A stretch of 45,456 nt of DNA. Origin: Elusimicrobiota bacterium (GTDB lineage Bacteria; Elusimicrobiota; Elusimicrobia; Elusimicrobiales; UBA9959). The notes below the pieces were generated by a model. It made no database searches, was not told where the DNA came from, and saw only the letters and a program-made list of their open reading frames with translations. This document shows positions 25,785-34,593 of this stretch, in pieces. The position numbers and the translations under genes are program-made. Location: contig JACRER010000056.1 in NCBI GenBank assembly GCA_016234365.1, forward strand, positions 1-45,456. Direction: 5' to 3'. How positions within the stretch are numbered: the first letter of the stretch is position 1; every line of letters begins with the position of its first letter.

Positions 25785-28700
25785 TTAAGGCGTGGCTACG
25801 CAGGTGCAACCCGACGCGGTAGGCGCGTCGGAGCACTGCCCAAGTACGCCGCTGCTCCTCCAGCACACCACTTTGCCGGCGGTGCCGTTATTTGCCATCG
25901 CCGAGGCGGTGTCGGCGTTGCCGTTCAGCGCTGCGCTGACCGTTCCCGCCGAGAAGTTCCCTGAGGCGTCGCGCATCACTATACGGCTGTTGGTATTGCT
26001 GCTGGTGGCGCTGTGCGCGGAAGTGGCGCCGGTATGGGTGTCCAGTTCGCCCTGAGTGGCCACATCGAAGCAGGACTGGACCGCGCCGGCCGTATCTACG
26101 CCGAGAGGCGCATTGCCGGCAGAACAATTGCTGCCGTCGGCGGCCAAATCGCTGGCAGTGGAAGCGTTGCCGTTAAGCGCCGCAGAGATGGTGCCGGCCG
26201 AAAAGTTCCCCGAGGCATCACGCATCACTATGCGGCTGGCGGTGTTGGCGTTGGTGGCGCTGTGCGCAGAGGTGGCGCCGGTATGCGTATCCAGCTCGCC
26301 CTGGGTGGCCACGTCGAAGCAGGATTCGGAGGCGCCGGCGGTGTCCACGCCCAGCGGCGCGTTGCCGGCCGAGCAGTTGGAGCCGTTGGCCGCCAGAGAA
26401 GTGGCCGACCCGGTGAGAGTGGCCGTGATGGTTCCCGCGGAGAAGTTGCCTGAGGCGTCGCGCAGGACTATGCGGCTGGGGGTATTGGCGTTGGTGGCGC
26501 TGTGCGGGGCGGTGTCGGCGGTGTGGGTATCCAACTCGCCCTGGGTGGCCACGTCAAAGCAGGATTCCGATGCCCCCGCCATGTCCACGCCCAGCGGCGC
26601 ATTGCCGGAAGAGCAGTTTGCCCCGTTGGCAGCCAGAGCGGATGCCGTGGGGGCGTTGCCGGTGATGCTGCCGGTGCCGCCATAGGCCGTTCCCAGGGGG
26701 CTCGCCAGCTGCAGGACGCCGGCCGCGGTGAAGGTGGACTTGGCCGTGCCGGAACCGAACTGCGCGTTGCCGGCCACGTCGAGCGTGGTTACGGGCGCGC
26801 TGGTGGCTATGCCGGTCTTTTTTGCGGTGCCGGTGGAAAGGTAAACGTCGCCGGAGACTATCAGCCCGGAGAACTGGGCCGCCGAAGCGGAGCGCTGTAT
26901 CAGGGCCCCGTCGAAGATCACGCTGCCGCCTACCAGCAGGTCCTCCACGCCGTTGGACGAGTAGGTGCCGCTGAAAGGATTGCCCAGCACCAGGTCGCCG
27001 CCGCGGACGTTGAGTTTCGAGACCGGGTTCAGCGTGCCGACGCCTATGTTGCCGCCGGAATCCACCACCAGGCCGTCCACGGAGCCGGAGCGCAGCACTA
27101 CGCTGCCGCCGCCTCCCAGCGTATTGGCCGCGATAAGCGCGTCGCCCGCGTTGGAGATGGAGGTGGCCGCGCCGATCACGGCCGCGGTGTTCATGGTGGT
27201 ACCGTCGGCGAAGACGATGCCGTTGGACGTGGGCCCCGCGATACGCATGCTGCCGTTGACGGTGAACTTGTAGGTGGAGTCCGAGACGGTAGTGCCGACG
27301 CCGACGTTGCCGACGCCGGAACTCACATAGATGGCGGGCGTGGTGTTGAAGCCGGTAGAGACCCAGACCACGCTGTTCTGTATCCGGTGGTAGACCGCGT
27401 CGGTCAGGGTTTTGGTGGAGCCGGCGACTATCAGGCCCACGTTAACGCCGTTGATGCTGCCGATGCTGCCGGACTCCGCCGAGCCGCGATAGAACGAGAG
27501 CCTGGAGTTGGCGGAATCGCCGCCCACCAGGTAGGCGTAAGTGTCCTGCGACGAATACTCGTTCTTATTGTCGCCCACCTGCAGGTAACGGGACCCGGGG
27601 AAGTCGAAATCCATAACGGCGGCGCCCAACCGCGCCTGGGCCACAACGTCGCTGGAGGCGGTGACCTGGGCGGAGAAGGTGTTGCGCCCGGTCAGCGTCT
27701 GGGTGGAGGCCAGGTACGCGGGGAAACCCGCCGTGGAGCCGATGCCGCCCGTTACAAGGAGCGTGCCGTAAATGGTGGTGGTGGTCAGGTAGACCTGCTT
27801 GTTGTTGCCGTTGGCGATAAAGTCGCCGCTCACGCGCACGTCGCCGGAGAAGGCCGCGGTGGCCGCGATCACGCCGGAGTCGGCGCGCACGCTGCCGTGC
27901 ACGTGCAGCTTTTCGCGCGGCGTGTCGGTGCCCACGCCCACGTTATAGGGGTTGTTCTGCTGCAGCAGCAGGTGCGTCAGGTTGGCCGCGCGCACTTCGT
28001 TGCCGGCGGAAGGCCAGCCGCTGTAGGCGCCGGCGGAGACCGCGCTGGCGAGCAGCCCCGTATTCGTGTGCATGTCCCCGGTCACGTCCAGGGGGAAACC
28101 CGGAGCGGCATTGTTGACGCCTATAAAGCCGTTGCTGTTGACGCGCATGCGTTCCGCGCCGCCGGAAACGAAACCTATAACGTTATCCACCTCGCCCAGC
28201 GCGATGTGCTCGAGGTTGGCGCCGGTTATTCTGCCGCCGTCCACGCCCAGGTTCTCGCGGACGTTGACCTCGCCGTCGTCGCGGTCGTAGATGCCGGCGT
28301 TGCCCACGTAGAGCGAGCCGTCCACGTCCAGCAGCCCCTGCGGGGCGCCGACCGCCGCCGGCCCGATACCGACGCGGCCGTTGGAATTGTAGATCTGCAG
28401 GCGCTTGTTCACCCCGGTGTAAAGCATGATGTCGCCGGAACCGTTATTGTCCGAGTCGGCCACTATCACGGTGTCCGTACTGACGGAGAGGCCGCCGGCC
28501 GACCCTATGCCGGCCGAGAACTGAAAGGTGTTGTCCGGGAACACTATGCCGCCGGTAAGCAGTTTAACGGGGCCGTTCACCGTTAATTTGCTCGACGGAT
28601 TGAGGGTGCCGATACCGACGAACGAATCCGGGACCGTGGCAAGCAGCACCTGGTAGGCCGCCGTGAAAGTGGCTACCGAGACCGATGCCCCGTCCTCCAG

Positions 28701-29075
28701 CTTCTTGGCCACTATGGCGTACGCCACGCTGTTAAGGGATTCCCGCGGGGTCAGGGTCTCGCCTTCCACCTGGACTTCCAGGTACAGCGTCTCGCCGTTG
28801 GCGAACGTGGTCCAGTCCGGGGAGATGTTGGCGCTGAAGATGCCCTGCGCGGCCTGGACCACGAGTTCGCTGCTGGTCCAGCGCAGCGTGCCTCCGGAAG
28901 AGGCGTTATAGATGCGGAAATAAATGTGGATGATGCCCGTTATGGGGGCGTTGTCGCGTTCCAGGCGGCCCTGGTAGTTTATGGACCCGGGCACAGCCCC
29001 CTGGCTGATGTCTCCGGCGGCCGCGGCCCCTGCCATAAAGATGGCGCAAAGCGCGCTTAAGATCGTTTTTTTCAT
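25785..29075 (-). CDS. Long secreted fibre-like protein with GIGT..P repeats and three C-terminal tandem repeats
   Basis: 1096 residues with a signal peptide (about 1-20). A GSINYQGRL segment (30-38) opens an N-terminal domain common in surface proteins of this type. It is followed by many short repeats of the form VGIGT..P..KL.V.G, as in phage tail-fibre-like beta-helices. Near the C-terminus lie three 80-83-residue repeats with APLGVD.AGA..SCFDVATQGELDTHT. Each repeat has two cysteines, and the protein ends CTCVATP. It lacks a sorting-domain C-terminus, but its upstream neighbour (12 bp away) has one. A surface or adhesive role is inference. Confidence 0.75.
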   Translation of the reverse strand: MKKTILSALCAIFMAGAAAAGDISQGAVPGSINYQGRLERDNAPITGIIHIYFRIYNASSGGTLRWTSSELVVQAAQGIFSANISPDWTTFANGETLYLEVQVEGETLTPRESLNSVAYAIVAKKLEDGASVSVATFTAAYQVLLATVPDSFVGIGTLNPSSKLTVNGPVKLLTGGIVFPDNTFQFSAGIGSAGGLSVSTDTVIVADSDNNGSGDIMLYTGVNKRLQIYNSNGRVGIGPAAVGAPQGLLDVDGSLYVGNAGIYDRDDGEVNVRENLGVDGGRITGANLEHIALGEVDNVIGFVSGGAERMRVNSNGFIGVNNAAPGFPLDVTGDMHTNTGLLASAVSAGAYSGWPSAGNEVRAANLTHLLLQQNNPYNVGVGTDTPREKLHVHGSVRADSGVIAATAAFSGDVRVSGDFIANGNNKQVYLTTTTIYGTLLVTGGIGSTAGFPAYLASTQTLTGRNTFSAQVTASSDVVAQARLGAAVMDFDFPGSRYLQVGDNKNEYSSQDTYAYLVGGDSANSRLSFYRGSAESGSIGSINGVNVGLIVAGSTKTLTDAVYHRIQNSVVWVSTGFNTTPAIYVSSGVGNVGVGTTVSDSTYKFTVNGSMRIAGPTSNGIVFADGTTMNTAAVIGAATSISNAGDALIAANTLGGGGSVVLRSGSVDGLVVDSGGNIGVGTLNPVSKLNVRGGDLVLGNPFSGTYSSNGVEDLLVGGSVIFDGALIQRSASAAQFSGLIVSGDVYLSTGTAKKTGIATSAPVTTLDVAGNAQFGSGTAKSTFTAAGVLQLASPLGTAYGGTGSITGNAPTASALAANGANCSSGNAPLGVDMAGASESCFDVATQGELDTHTADTAPHSATNANTPSRIVLRDASGNFSAGTITATLTGSATSLAANGSNCSAGNAPLGVDTAGASESCFDVATQGELDTHTGATSAHSATNANTASRIVMRDASGNFSAGTISAALNGNASTASDLAADGSNCSAGNAPLGVDTAGAVQSCFDVATQGELDTHTGATSAHSATSSNTNSRIVMRDASGNFSAGTVSAALNGNADTASAMANNGTAGKVVCWRSSGVLGQCSDAPTASGCTCVATP
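25896..26633 (-). repeat. Three tandem ~80-codon repeats in the fibre gene
   Basis: Units at about 26394-26633 (80 codons), 26145-26393 (83) and 25896-26144 (83) encode nearly the same sequence. Each contains a conserved CFDVATQGELDTHT block. The DNA is also highly similar between units, so the array could expand, contract or collapse in assembly. Confidence 0.85.
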
Positions 29076-29087
29076 ATTTTACGTACC

Positions 29088-29621
29088 CTATCTTACTACT
29101 ATTATCTTACCCTGCTTCACGCTGCCCTCGCCCTTGATAACGTAAAGGTAGAGCCCGCTGGAGACCGTTTCCCCCCCGTCGGTGCGGAGGTCCCAGCCGG
29201 TGCTGTCGATGTTGCTGTTCTTCTCTATGGTCCGGACCTTTTCGCCCGAGATGGTGTAGATCTTTATGTCCGTATGCAGGGTAAGGCGCGTGAACGTGAC
29301 GCCGTTGCAGTTGTCCCGCAGCGAGCAGGGATTGGGGTAGACATGCGCGGTCGAGACGTTGGCCTGCGGGGGACGCCAGGAGTTCACTATGCCCCAGTTG
29401 ACGGAGTAGCGGCCGCCGGAAACGGACCCGAAGCCGAGCTGCCCGGTGCTGCCCAGGAGCGAGTAGGAGCCCCCGGTCTTGGGCAAAGTGTTGCCGATCG
29501 AGGTCTGTTCGCTGACCAGGATGCGGTAGGAACGGGAAGCGATGAGGGCGGAAGAGTAGCTATAAAAGGCCGCGGCCGCCAGGAAAGCGGCCAGGCCGAT
29601 AAACGCTAGTTTCATCCGCAT
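29088..29621 (-). CDS. Small secreted protein with C-terminal type A sorting-like (FlgD-Ig) domain
   Basis: 177 residues. A hydrophobic N-terminus (about 5-25) is probably a signal peptide. A Gly/Ser-rich middle (SYSLLGSTGQLGFGSVSGG) follows, as in short surface proteins. From V94-YPNP the last ~85 residues fit type A sorting domains: DIKIYTISGEKVRTIE, STGWDL, SSGLYLYVIKG and a final KIIVVR. The large metalloprotease elsewhere in this window ends in a similar way (KIAVVR). It heads an operon with the fibre gene. Confidence 0.72.
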   Translation of the reverse strand: MRMKLAFIGLAAFLAAAAFYSYSSALIASRSYRILVSEQTSIGNTLPKTGGSYSLLGSTGQLGFGSVSGGRYSVNWGIVNSWRPPQANVSTAHVYPNPCSLRDNCNGVTFTRLTLHTDIKIYTISGEKVRTIEKNSNIDSTGWDLRTDGGETVSSGLYLYVIKGEGSVKQGKIIVVR

Positions 29622-29717
29622 AATAAGTATCTTACCAGAAACTAATTACTATTTTGTTGCGGCCGCCTTCGCGGCCGGCCGCTCCCCCCTATGCCATTGG
29701 GGGTAATAATTAACAAA

Positions 29718-29726
29718 TGATATAAT
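29718..29726 (+). promoter_or_regulatory. Extended -10 promoter of the GT9 operon
   Basis: TGATATAAT fits an extended -10. The ATG of the glycosyltransferase gene begins 9 nt after its end and no Shine-Dalgarno is present. Expected transcription would start within 2-3 nt of the ATG, suggesting a leaderless mRNA. Confidence 0.6.
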
Positions 29727-29735
29727 TTTTTATCC

Positions 29736-31197
29736 ATGGTGGAAATAAAGAAACCGGATCCGCGCATCCTGATCATCCGCATGTCTTCGCTCGGAGACAT
29801 CATTCTGACCGCGCCGGTCTTCCGCTCCCTGCGCGCCAAGTGGCCCGGCGCGCGCCTGGAGATACTGGTAAAGCCCCAGTTCCTGGACGCCGTCTCGAAG
29901 AGCGCCTTTATCGACGGAGCTCTCCCGTTCCGCGGTTTTTTTCCCGCCCTCGCCGCCATCAAGGCCGCCGCTTACGACGCGGTCGTGGACCTGCACGATA
30001 CGCCGCGCAGCCGCCTGCTGTGCCTCTTCGCGGGGGCGCCGGTGGTGCGTTACCGCAAGGATTCCCTGGCCCGCAGGCTGTTCGTGAATTTCCGCATCCC
30101 CAGCCCTTCGCTGGAGAAACATACCCTGGACCGCTACCTCGACGCCCTCGCCCCCCTGGGAGTGGAGCCGATAAGGTCCGGCCCCGAACTGGGAGACTGG
30201 ACGCAGGGCGCGGCGCGCCCCGCGCTGAAGCCGGGCCCGGTCCGCATCTGCCTGCTGCAGACGGCCTTCCTCGGAGACTGCGTACTTACCCTTCCCCTTC
30301 TTAAAAAGATAAAGGAAGTCCTGCCCGGGGCGGCGGTCACCGTGGTGACGCGCCCGGAGACGGCGCAGATCTTTTCCTCTTCGAGCCTGGCCGACGCTAT
30401 CATCGAGGACCACAAGAAGACCGCGGCCTCGGGTCTCGCGGAATTCCGCCGGCTGCGCTCGGAACTGGCCGCCGGAGGCTTTGGCGCGGCCATCATCCCG
30501 CACCGCTCGCTGCGCAGCGCGTTGCTGGCCCGGCTGGCGGGCATCCCGGTGCGTGTAGGGTTCTCCTCCAGCGCCGGCAGCGTGCTCCTGACGCACAAGG
30601 TGCCCTTCTCGTGGCTGCTGCACGACGTGGAACGCAACCTGGCCCTCATGTCCCCGCTGGCCGAGAACCTTAAGTCCGCTTTCCCGGGCCTCAGGCAGGA
30701 CGCCGCCGCAGCGCCGCCGTTCTCCGCGGCCGACAAAGTACTGGCGGGTGTGAATACCGGCTCCGCCTGGCCCACCAAACGCTGGCCCGCCGCCAGTTGG
30801 GCGCGCCTCATCCGCAGGCTGGCTGCGCGCTGCGGCGGGCGCGTGCTGATGGTCGGCGGGCCCGGAGAACTGCCTCAATCTGACGGGCAAGACCACCATG
30901 GCGGGCCTGATGGAAGCCATCCGGCCGCTGAAAGTCTTCGTTTCCAACGATTCCGGCCCCATGCACATAGCCGCGGCGCTGGGCGTCCCCGCCGTGGGAG
31001 TGTTCGGCCCCACCACGCGCGAACTCGGATTTTTCCCCTACGGCCCGGGCAACGCCGTAGTGGAGACGCACCTGGAGTGCCGCCCTTGCGCGCTTCATGG
31101 TTCCCGGGAATGCCCGCGCGGCCACTTTCTCTGTATGCGCCTCTTGACCGTGGGCGAAGTTTTCGAAGCCGCGGCGGCCAGGCTGCCGGCCGCATAA
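29736..31197 (+). pseudogene. GT9 heptosyltransferase, duplicated N-domain and frame-broken C-domain
   Basis: GT9 enzymes transfer heptose to the LPS core. This gene is odd twice. A first N-terminal Rossmann half (RILIIRMSSLGDIILTAP, residues 10-27, to about 155) lacks its own C-domain and is fused to a second N-half (RICLLQTAFLGDC, from about 169) plus a C-domain (GVNTGSAWPTKRW, about 338). After VGGPGE at 30867 the frame changes; the other frame gives NCLNLTGKTT and the normal end (VSNDSGPMHIAAALG... to 31197). The family usually has 15-20 residues between these points, so some bases seem lost. Reading straight on gives nonsense to 31223. Deletion, decay or misassembly are possible. Confidence 0.8.
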
Positions 31198-31207
31198 AAG
31201 GAACCAT

Positions 31208-32017
31208 ATGTCCATACTTATAGCCGCGATCGCATTCATCCTGCTCGGCGCCAGTGCCCGCTGGGCCTGGTGGCGCGCCCGGGTTCCCGGCCTCAAAGTG
31301 CTCTGCTACCACAAGATCGGCGTTCCCCCGCCCGGTTCCCGCCTGAAGGAGCTGTGGGTCAGTCCCGCCCGCTTCCGGGCGCAGGTAAAATACCTGCTGG
31401 ACCACGGTTATACCACCATCCTGTTTTCAGACCTGAAGAAGGCCCACGACGGCAAAAAGCAACTGCCGGAAAAAGCCGTCCTGATCACCTTCGACGACGG
31501 GTACGAGAACAACTACCTGCACGCCTGGCCCATCCTGAAAGAACTGGGCGCGAAAGGCAATATCTTCGTGGTGCACGGCACCATCGGCAAGGCCAACCTC
31601 TGGCATAACCCGGCCTCGGAGCCGTGGGTGAAGATGGCCACGCTGGCCCAGCTGCGCGAGATGCAGGACAGCGGCGTGATGGAGTACGGCTCCCATACGC
31701 TGAACCACCCGCATCTCTCCGCGTTGAAACTGGAAGACGCGGCCTGGGAGATGGCGGAATCGAAGCGCCAACTGGAGTCCGCCTTCGGGCGCGAGATGTG
31801 CGCCTTCGCTTATCCTTACGGCGACGGGGCCTATTCCCCTGAGATCCGCGCGAAGGCGCTGGAGGCCGGCTACCTTTTCGATTTCAGCTTCCGGCAGGGC
31901 AAGACGCCCTGGCCCTGGGCGCGCGAGGCCGGCCCCATAGACCGTCTGTTCATCCGCGGCGGCGACAATAACTGGGACCTGGCGCTGCAGCTGACGCGCG
32001 GAGAGTCGCGCCTCTGA
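31208..32017 (+). CDS. Polysaccharide deacetylase (CE4 family)
   Basis: 269 residues. An N-terminal membrane anchor (about 3-19) is followed by a NodB-like deacetylase. It has TFDDGYENNY (metal-binding aspartates), SHTLNHPHL (HxxxH-type metal site) and FAYPYGD. CE4 enzymes remove N-acetyl groups from chitin, peptidoglycan or LPS sugars. Its position among GT9 and LPS genes suggests a lipopolysaccharide or surface glycan substrate. AAGGAA lies just before the ATG. Confidence 0.86.
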   Translation: MSILIAAIAFILLGASARWAWWRARVPGLKVLCYHKIGVPPPGSRLKELWVSPARFRAQVKYLLDHGYTTILFSDLKKAHDGKKQLPEKAVLITFDDGYENNYLHAWPILKELGAKGNIFVVHGTIGKANLWHNPASEPWVKMATLAQLREMQDSGVMEYGSHTLNHPHLSALKLEDAAWEMAESKRQLESAFGREMCAFAYPYGDGAYSPEIRAKALEAGYLFDFSFRQGKTPWPWAREAGPIDRLFIRGGDNNWDLALQLTRGESRL

Positions 32018-32036
32018 CGGGCGCGCCCCCCCTCTT

Positions 32037-32045
32037 TGATATAAT
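32037..32045 (+). promoter_or_regulatory. Extended -10 promoter before the DUF4254 genes
   Basis: TGATATAAT, followed after 22 bp by the ATG with a GAGG Shine-Dalgarno between them. No -35 match is obvious in the GC-rich upstream sequence. Confidence 0.6.
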
Positions 32046-32067
32046 AACCTTAACCTGAGGTAACAAC

Positions 32068-32292
32068 ATGGACGACATAGGTATCGGAAAACTGGTGAGC
32101 GAGCTGGCGATGACCAACACCGAGCTCTGGCACGAAGAGGATAAAGCCCGGGTGGGCGACGTCCCCGCCATAGCGGCGGCAAAGAAGAACATCGACAAGC
32201 TCAATCAGAAACGCAACGACCTGATAGAGCGCATAGACGAGCGCGCGCTGGAGGCCATAAATGGCGGAAACCATAGGCAGCCTGGCCGATAA
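32068..32292 (+). CDS. DUF4254-like protein, N-terminal half
   Basis: 74 residues. The first ~65 match what I know of the N-terminal half of DUF4254: [13 protein letters not shown], then [22 protein letters not shown]. The last ~10 ([10 protein letters not shown]) are out-of-register tail. The C-terminal half of the same family is encoded by the overlapping next ORF in another frame. DUF4254 genes often sit beside GT9 glycosyltransferases, as here. Function unknown. Confidence 0.7.
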   Translation: MDDIGIGKLVSELAMTNTELWHEEDKARVGDVPAIAAAKKNIDKLNQKRNDLIERIDERALEAINGGNHRQPGR

Positions 32293-32539
32293 GGTCAGCA
32301 TCATCCAGCTTAAGATCTACCACATGCGCGAGCAGCTGGGCCGCCCGGACGCGTCGCCGGAACACAAGGCGGCCTGCTCCGCGAAGCTGGACGTCATGGC
32401 GGTGCAGCTGAAAGACCTGACCGAGGAAATGACGCAGCTGGTGTCCGACGTGGCGGCGGGCCGCGTGAAGCTTAAGATCTACCGCCAGTTCAAGATGTAC
32501 AACGACCCGCGCTACCGCACCGGCGCGGCCAAAGCCTGA
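32261..32539 (+). CDS. DUF4254-like protein, C-terminal half
   Basis: 92 residues, matching the second half of DUF4254: [20 protein letters not shown] followed by [12 protein letters not shown] near the end. Its ATG lies 32 bp inside the preceding ORF in a different frame. GGAGG (32250-32254) sits 6 nt upstream, an ideal ribosome-binding site, so it can be made as a separate chain. A single-base loss in one ancestral gene would look similar. The GT9 gene follows 3 bp later. Confidence 0.7.
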   Translation: MAETIGSLADKVSIIQLKIYHMREQLGRPDASPEHKAACSAKLDVMAVQLKDLTEEMTQLVSDVAAGRVKLKIYRQFKMYNDPRYRTGAAKA

Positions 32540-32542
32540 CGC

Positions 32543-33490
32543 ATGGGGCCCGGCGTACTCGTAATAGTGTACAAAGGCATAGGCGACGTGCTCCTGACGA
32601 CGCCGCTGTTGCGCGCCCTTAAGAAGGGCCTGCCGGATTCCCGCCTGTACTTCCTTACCCGCAGGCCTTCCCGCAAGATACTCGAGAATAATCCCCGCCT
32701 TTCCGGAGTATTTTTCCGCGAGGATAAGCCGCTTGCGGCTATCCGCAAGGCCGGCATCGATATTTCCCTGGACTTCATGCGTTCCTCTTCGTCCGGGTTT
32801 TACGCGCTGTTCTCCGGGGCTAAGAAGCGCCTGGCCTTTCATTTCCCGGCGGGCCGCCTGTTCCACAACGTCCTGCCCCGCAAGAAAGACGCCCGCCAGT
32901 ACACCGTGCTGGACCGCCTTGAGCTGCTGGAGCCGCTCGCAATAATGCCCGACGGCGCCGAACCCGAACTCTCTTTCCTTCCCGCGAACGCGGCCCGCGC
33001 CGAAACTTTCCTGGCCTCCGCCGGGGTGCGCCCCGGGGAGCCGGTGATCACTTTCGATATCACCAGCCCGCGCGAACACCGGCGCTGGGCCCCGGAGCGG
33101 TTCGCCGAACTGGCGGACCGGCTCGCCTCCGCCTACGGCGCCAGGGTGGTCTTCCTCTGGGGTCCGGGGGAACTGGATTACGTCAAAGCGGCCATGGCCG
33201 CCGCCTCCGCCCGCCACCTGCTCTGCCCTGATTTCGACCTGCTGGACCTGGCCGCCCTGCAGAAAAGGACTTTCCTGCACGTCGGGACCAGCTCAGCCCC
33301 TATGCACGTGGCGGTAAGCCAGGGCACGCCCACCTTTGTCCTCTACTCGCCGCAGAACGCCCCGTGGAGCTGGACCCCTCCGGGCGCGCGCCATGCCTGG
33401 GCGCAGGGCGAACTGGACCGCCTTACCCTGGACGAGGTCTGGTCCAAACTCGGCGCCCACATCGAAAGCCTTAAAGGGGTCCCGGCGTGA
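32543..33490 (+). CDS. Glycosyltransferase family 9 (heptosyltransferase-like)
   Basis: 315 residues, intact. The N-domain starts VLVIVYKGIGDVLLTTPLLRAL, the typical GT9 opening. The C-domain has ITFDITSPREHRRWAPERFAELAD for the nucleotide-sugar side and HVGTSSAPMHVAVSQGTP for the late conserved loop. It would add heptose or a related sugar to the LPS core. The stop overlaps the lpxK start (GTGA). It lies 3 bp after the DUF4254 pair. Confidence 0.85.
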   Translation: MGPGVLVIVYKGIGDVLLTTPLLRALKKGLPDSRLYFLTRRPSRKILENNPRLSGVFFREDKPLAAIRKAGIDISLDFMRSSSSGFYALFSGAKKRLAFHFPAGRLFHNVLPRKKDARQYTVLDRLELLEPLAIMPDGAEPELSFLPANAARAETFLASAGVRPGEPVITFDITSPREHRRWAPERFAELADRLASAYGARVVFLWGPGELDYVKAAMAAASARHLLCPDFDLLDLAALQKRTFLHVGTSSAPMHVAVSQGTPTFVLYSPQNAPWSWTPPGARHAWAQGELDRLTLDEVWSKLGAHIESLKGVPA

Positions 33491-34593
33491 GCCCCCTCCC
33501 TTCCGCGAAAGAGACCCGCGACGGCCTGCGCAGCGGCCTGGCCGGGCGCCTGGTTCTTAAAACCCTTTCGGCGGCCTACTCCGGAGTGGTCGCGGCGCGC
33601 AGGGGCCTTTACCGCGCCGGCCTGCTTAAGACCCGCCGCCTCCCGGTGCCGGTCATCTGCTTCGGCAACATTTCCTCCGGCGGTACGGGCAAGACCTCCA
33701 CGGTCATAGCGGCCGCCCAGGAACTGGCCCGCGCCGGCCTCAAACCGGCCATACTCCTGCGCGGCTACAAGCGCAGCCGCTCCGCGCCGAAGATCGTAGT
33801 GCTGGCCCGCGGCCGCGGGGCCACGCTGGCCGACGCCGGCGACGAGGCCCTGATGCTTTTCCGCACCCTGGAGAAGGCCAATGTTCCCGTCCTCGTCTGC
33901 CCGGACCGCTACGCCTCGGGCCTGAAAGCGGTCACGGAACTCGGGGCCAACGTGATCCTGATGGACGACGGCTTCCAGCATTTCGGGCTGTACCGCGACG
34001 CGGATATAGTCCTTATCAACGCCACCGCCCCCTTCCACACCGACCACGTGCTGCCTTTCGGCGACCTGCGGGAACCTCCCGCCGGCCTGAAGCGCGCCCG
34101 CGCGGTCATAATTTCCCATTGCGAACACGCCTCCCAGGAGCAGGTGGACGCGTTGGCCGCCGAAGTCAGGCGCATCAACCCCTCGGCGGAGCTCGTAGAG
34201 ACCATGCACGCCCCGGAGTCGTTCCTTGACCCGGCCACCGCCCAACCGGTGGACCTGAACCTCCTTAAGGGCCGGCCGGCCGCGGCCCTCTCCGCCATCG
34301 GCGACCCCGAGTCCTTCGAAGGGGCGCTGCGCAAGATGAAGGTGGACCTGAAACAGATCTGGCGCTACCCGGACCACCACGCTTTCTCCAAGGCGGAACT
34401 GGAGGCCGCGCAGGACGCGCGTGGCTCCCTGCCATTGATCACCACCTACAAGGACTTCGCGCGGTTCCCCGCCGGCTGGCAGGACATCCTGAAGGGCGGA
34501 GTACTGATACTTTCCGTGAAGATAGTTTTTCTCTGCGACGGCTGGCGCAGGCTTTCCTCCATAATGACGGATCTAGCCGGGAGAAAGGCCTGA
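33487..34593 (+). CDS. lpxK: Tetraacyldisaccharide 4'-kinase
   Basis: 368 residues. LpxK phosphorylates the lipid A disaccharide precursor at the 4' position at the inner membrane. The P-loop is GGTGKT (65-70), within CFGNISSGGTGKT. The conserved LLRGYKR and the catalytic DDGFQH (160-165) follow. The GTG start overlaps the stop of the GT9 gene. The ATG of gmhB overlaps its stop in turn. The WaaA step in this window needs its product. Confidence 0.94.
   Translation: MSPLPSAKETRDGLRSGLAGRLVLKTLSAAYSGVVAARRGLYRAGLLKTRRLPVPVICFGNISSGGTGKTSTVIAAAQELARAGLKPAILLRGYKRSRSAPKIVVLARGRGATLADAGDEALMLFRTLEKANVPVLVCPDRYASGLKAVTELGANVILMDDGFQHFGLYRDADIVLINATAPFHTDHVLPFGDLREPPAGLKRARAVIISHCEHASQEQVDALAAEVRRINPSAELVETMHAPESFLDPATAQPVDLNLLKGRPAAALSAIGDPESFEGALRKMKVDLKQIWRYPDHHAFSKAELEAAQDARGSLPLITTYKDFARFPAGWQDILKGGVLILSVKIVFLCDGWRRLSSIMTDLAGRKA

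Noticed and set aside
25896-26633. CRISPR-like array
   Set aside because: The repeats are ~240-250 bp, in frame and protein-coding; there are no short spacers or cas genes.
26502-28586. 694-codon open frame on the plus strand, opposite the fibre gene
   Set aside because: It mirrors the GC-rich repetitive gene on the minus strand, has no recognisable family and no ribosome-binding site; the minus-strand product has a signal peptide and clear repeats.
32250-32292. Programmed frameshift joining the two DUF4254 halves
   Set aside because: No slippery heptamer is visible, and the ideal GGAGG spacing to an ATG favours reinitiation.
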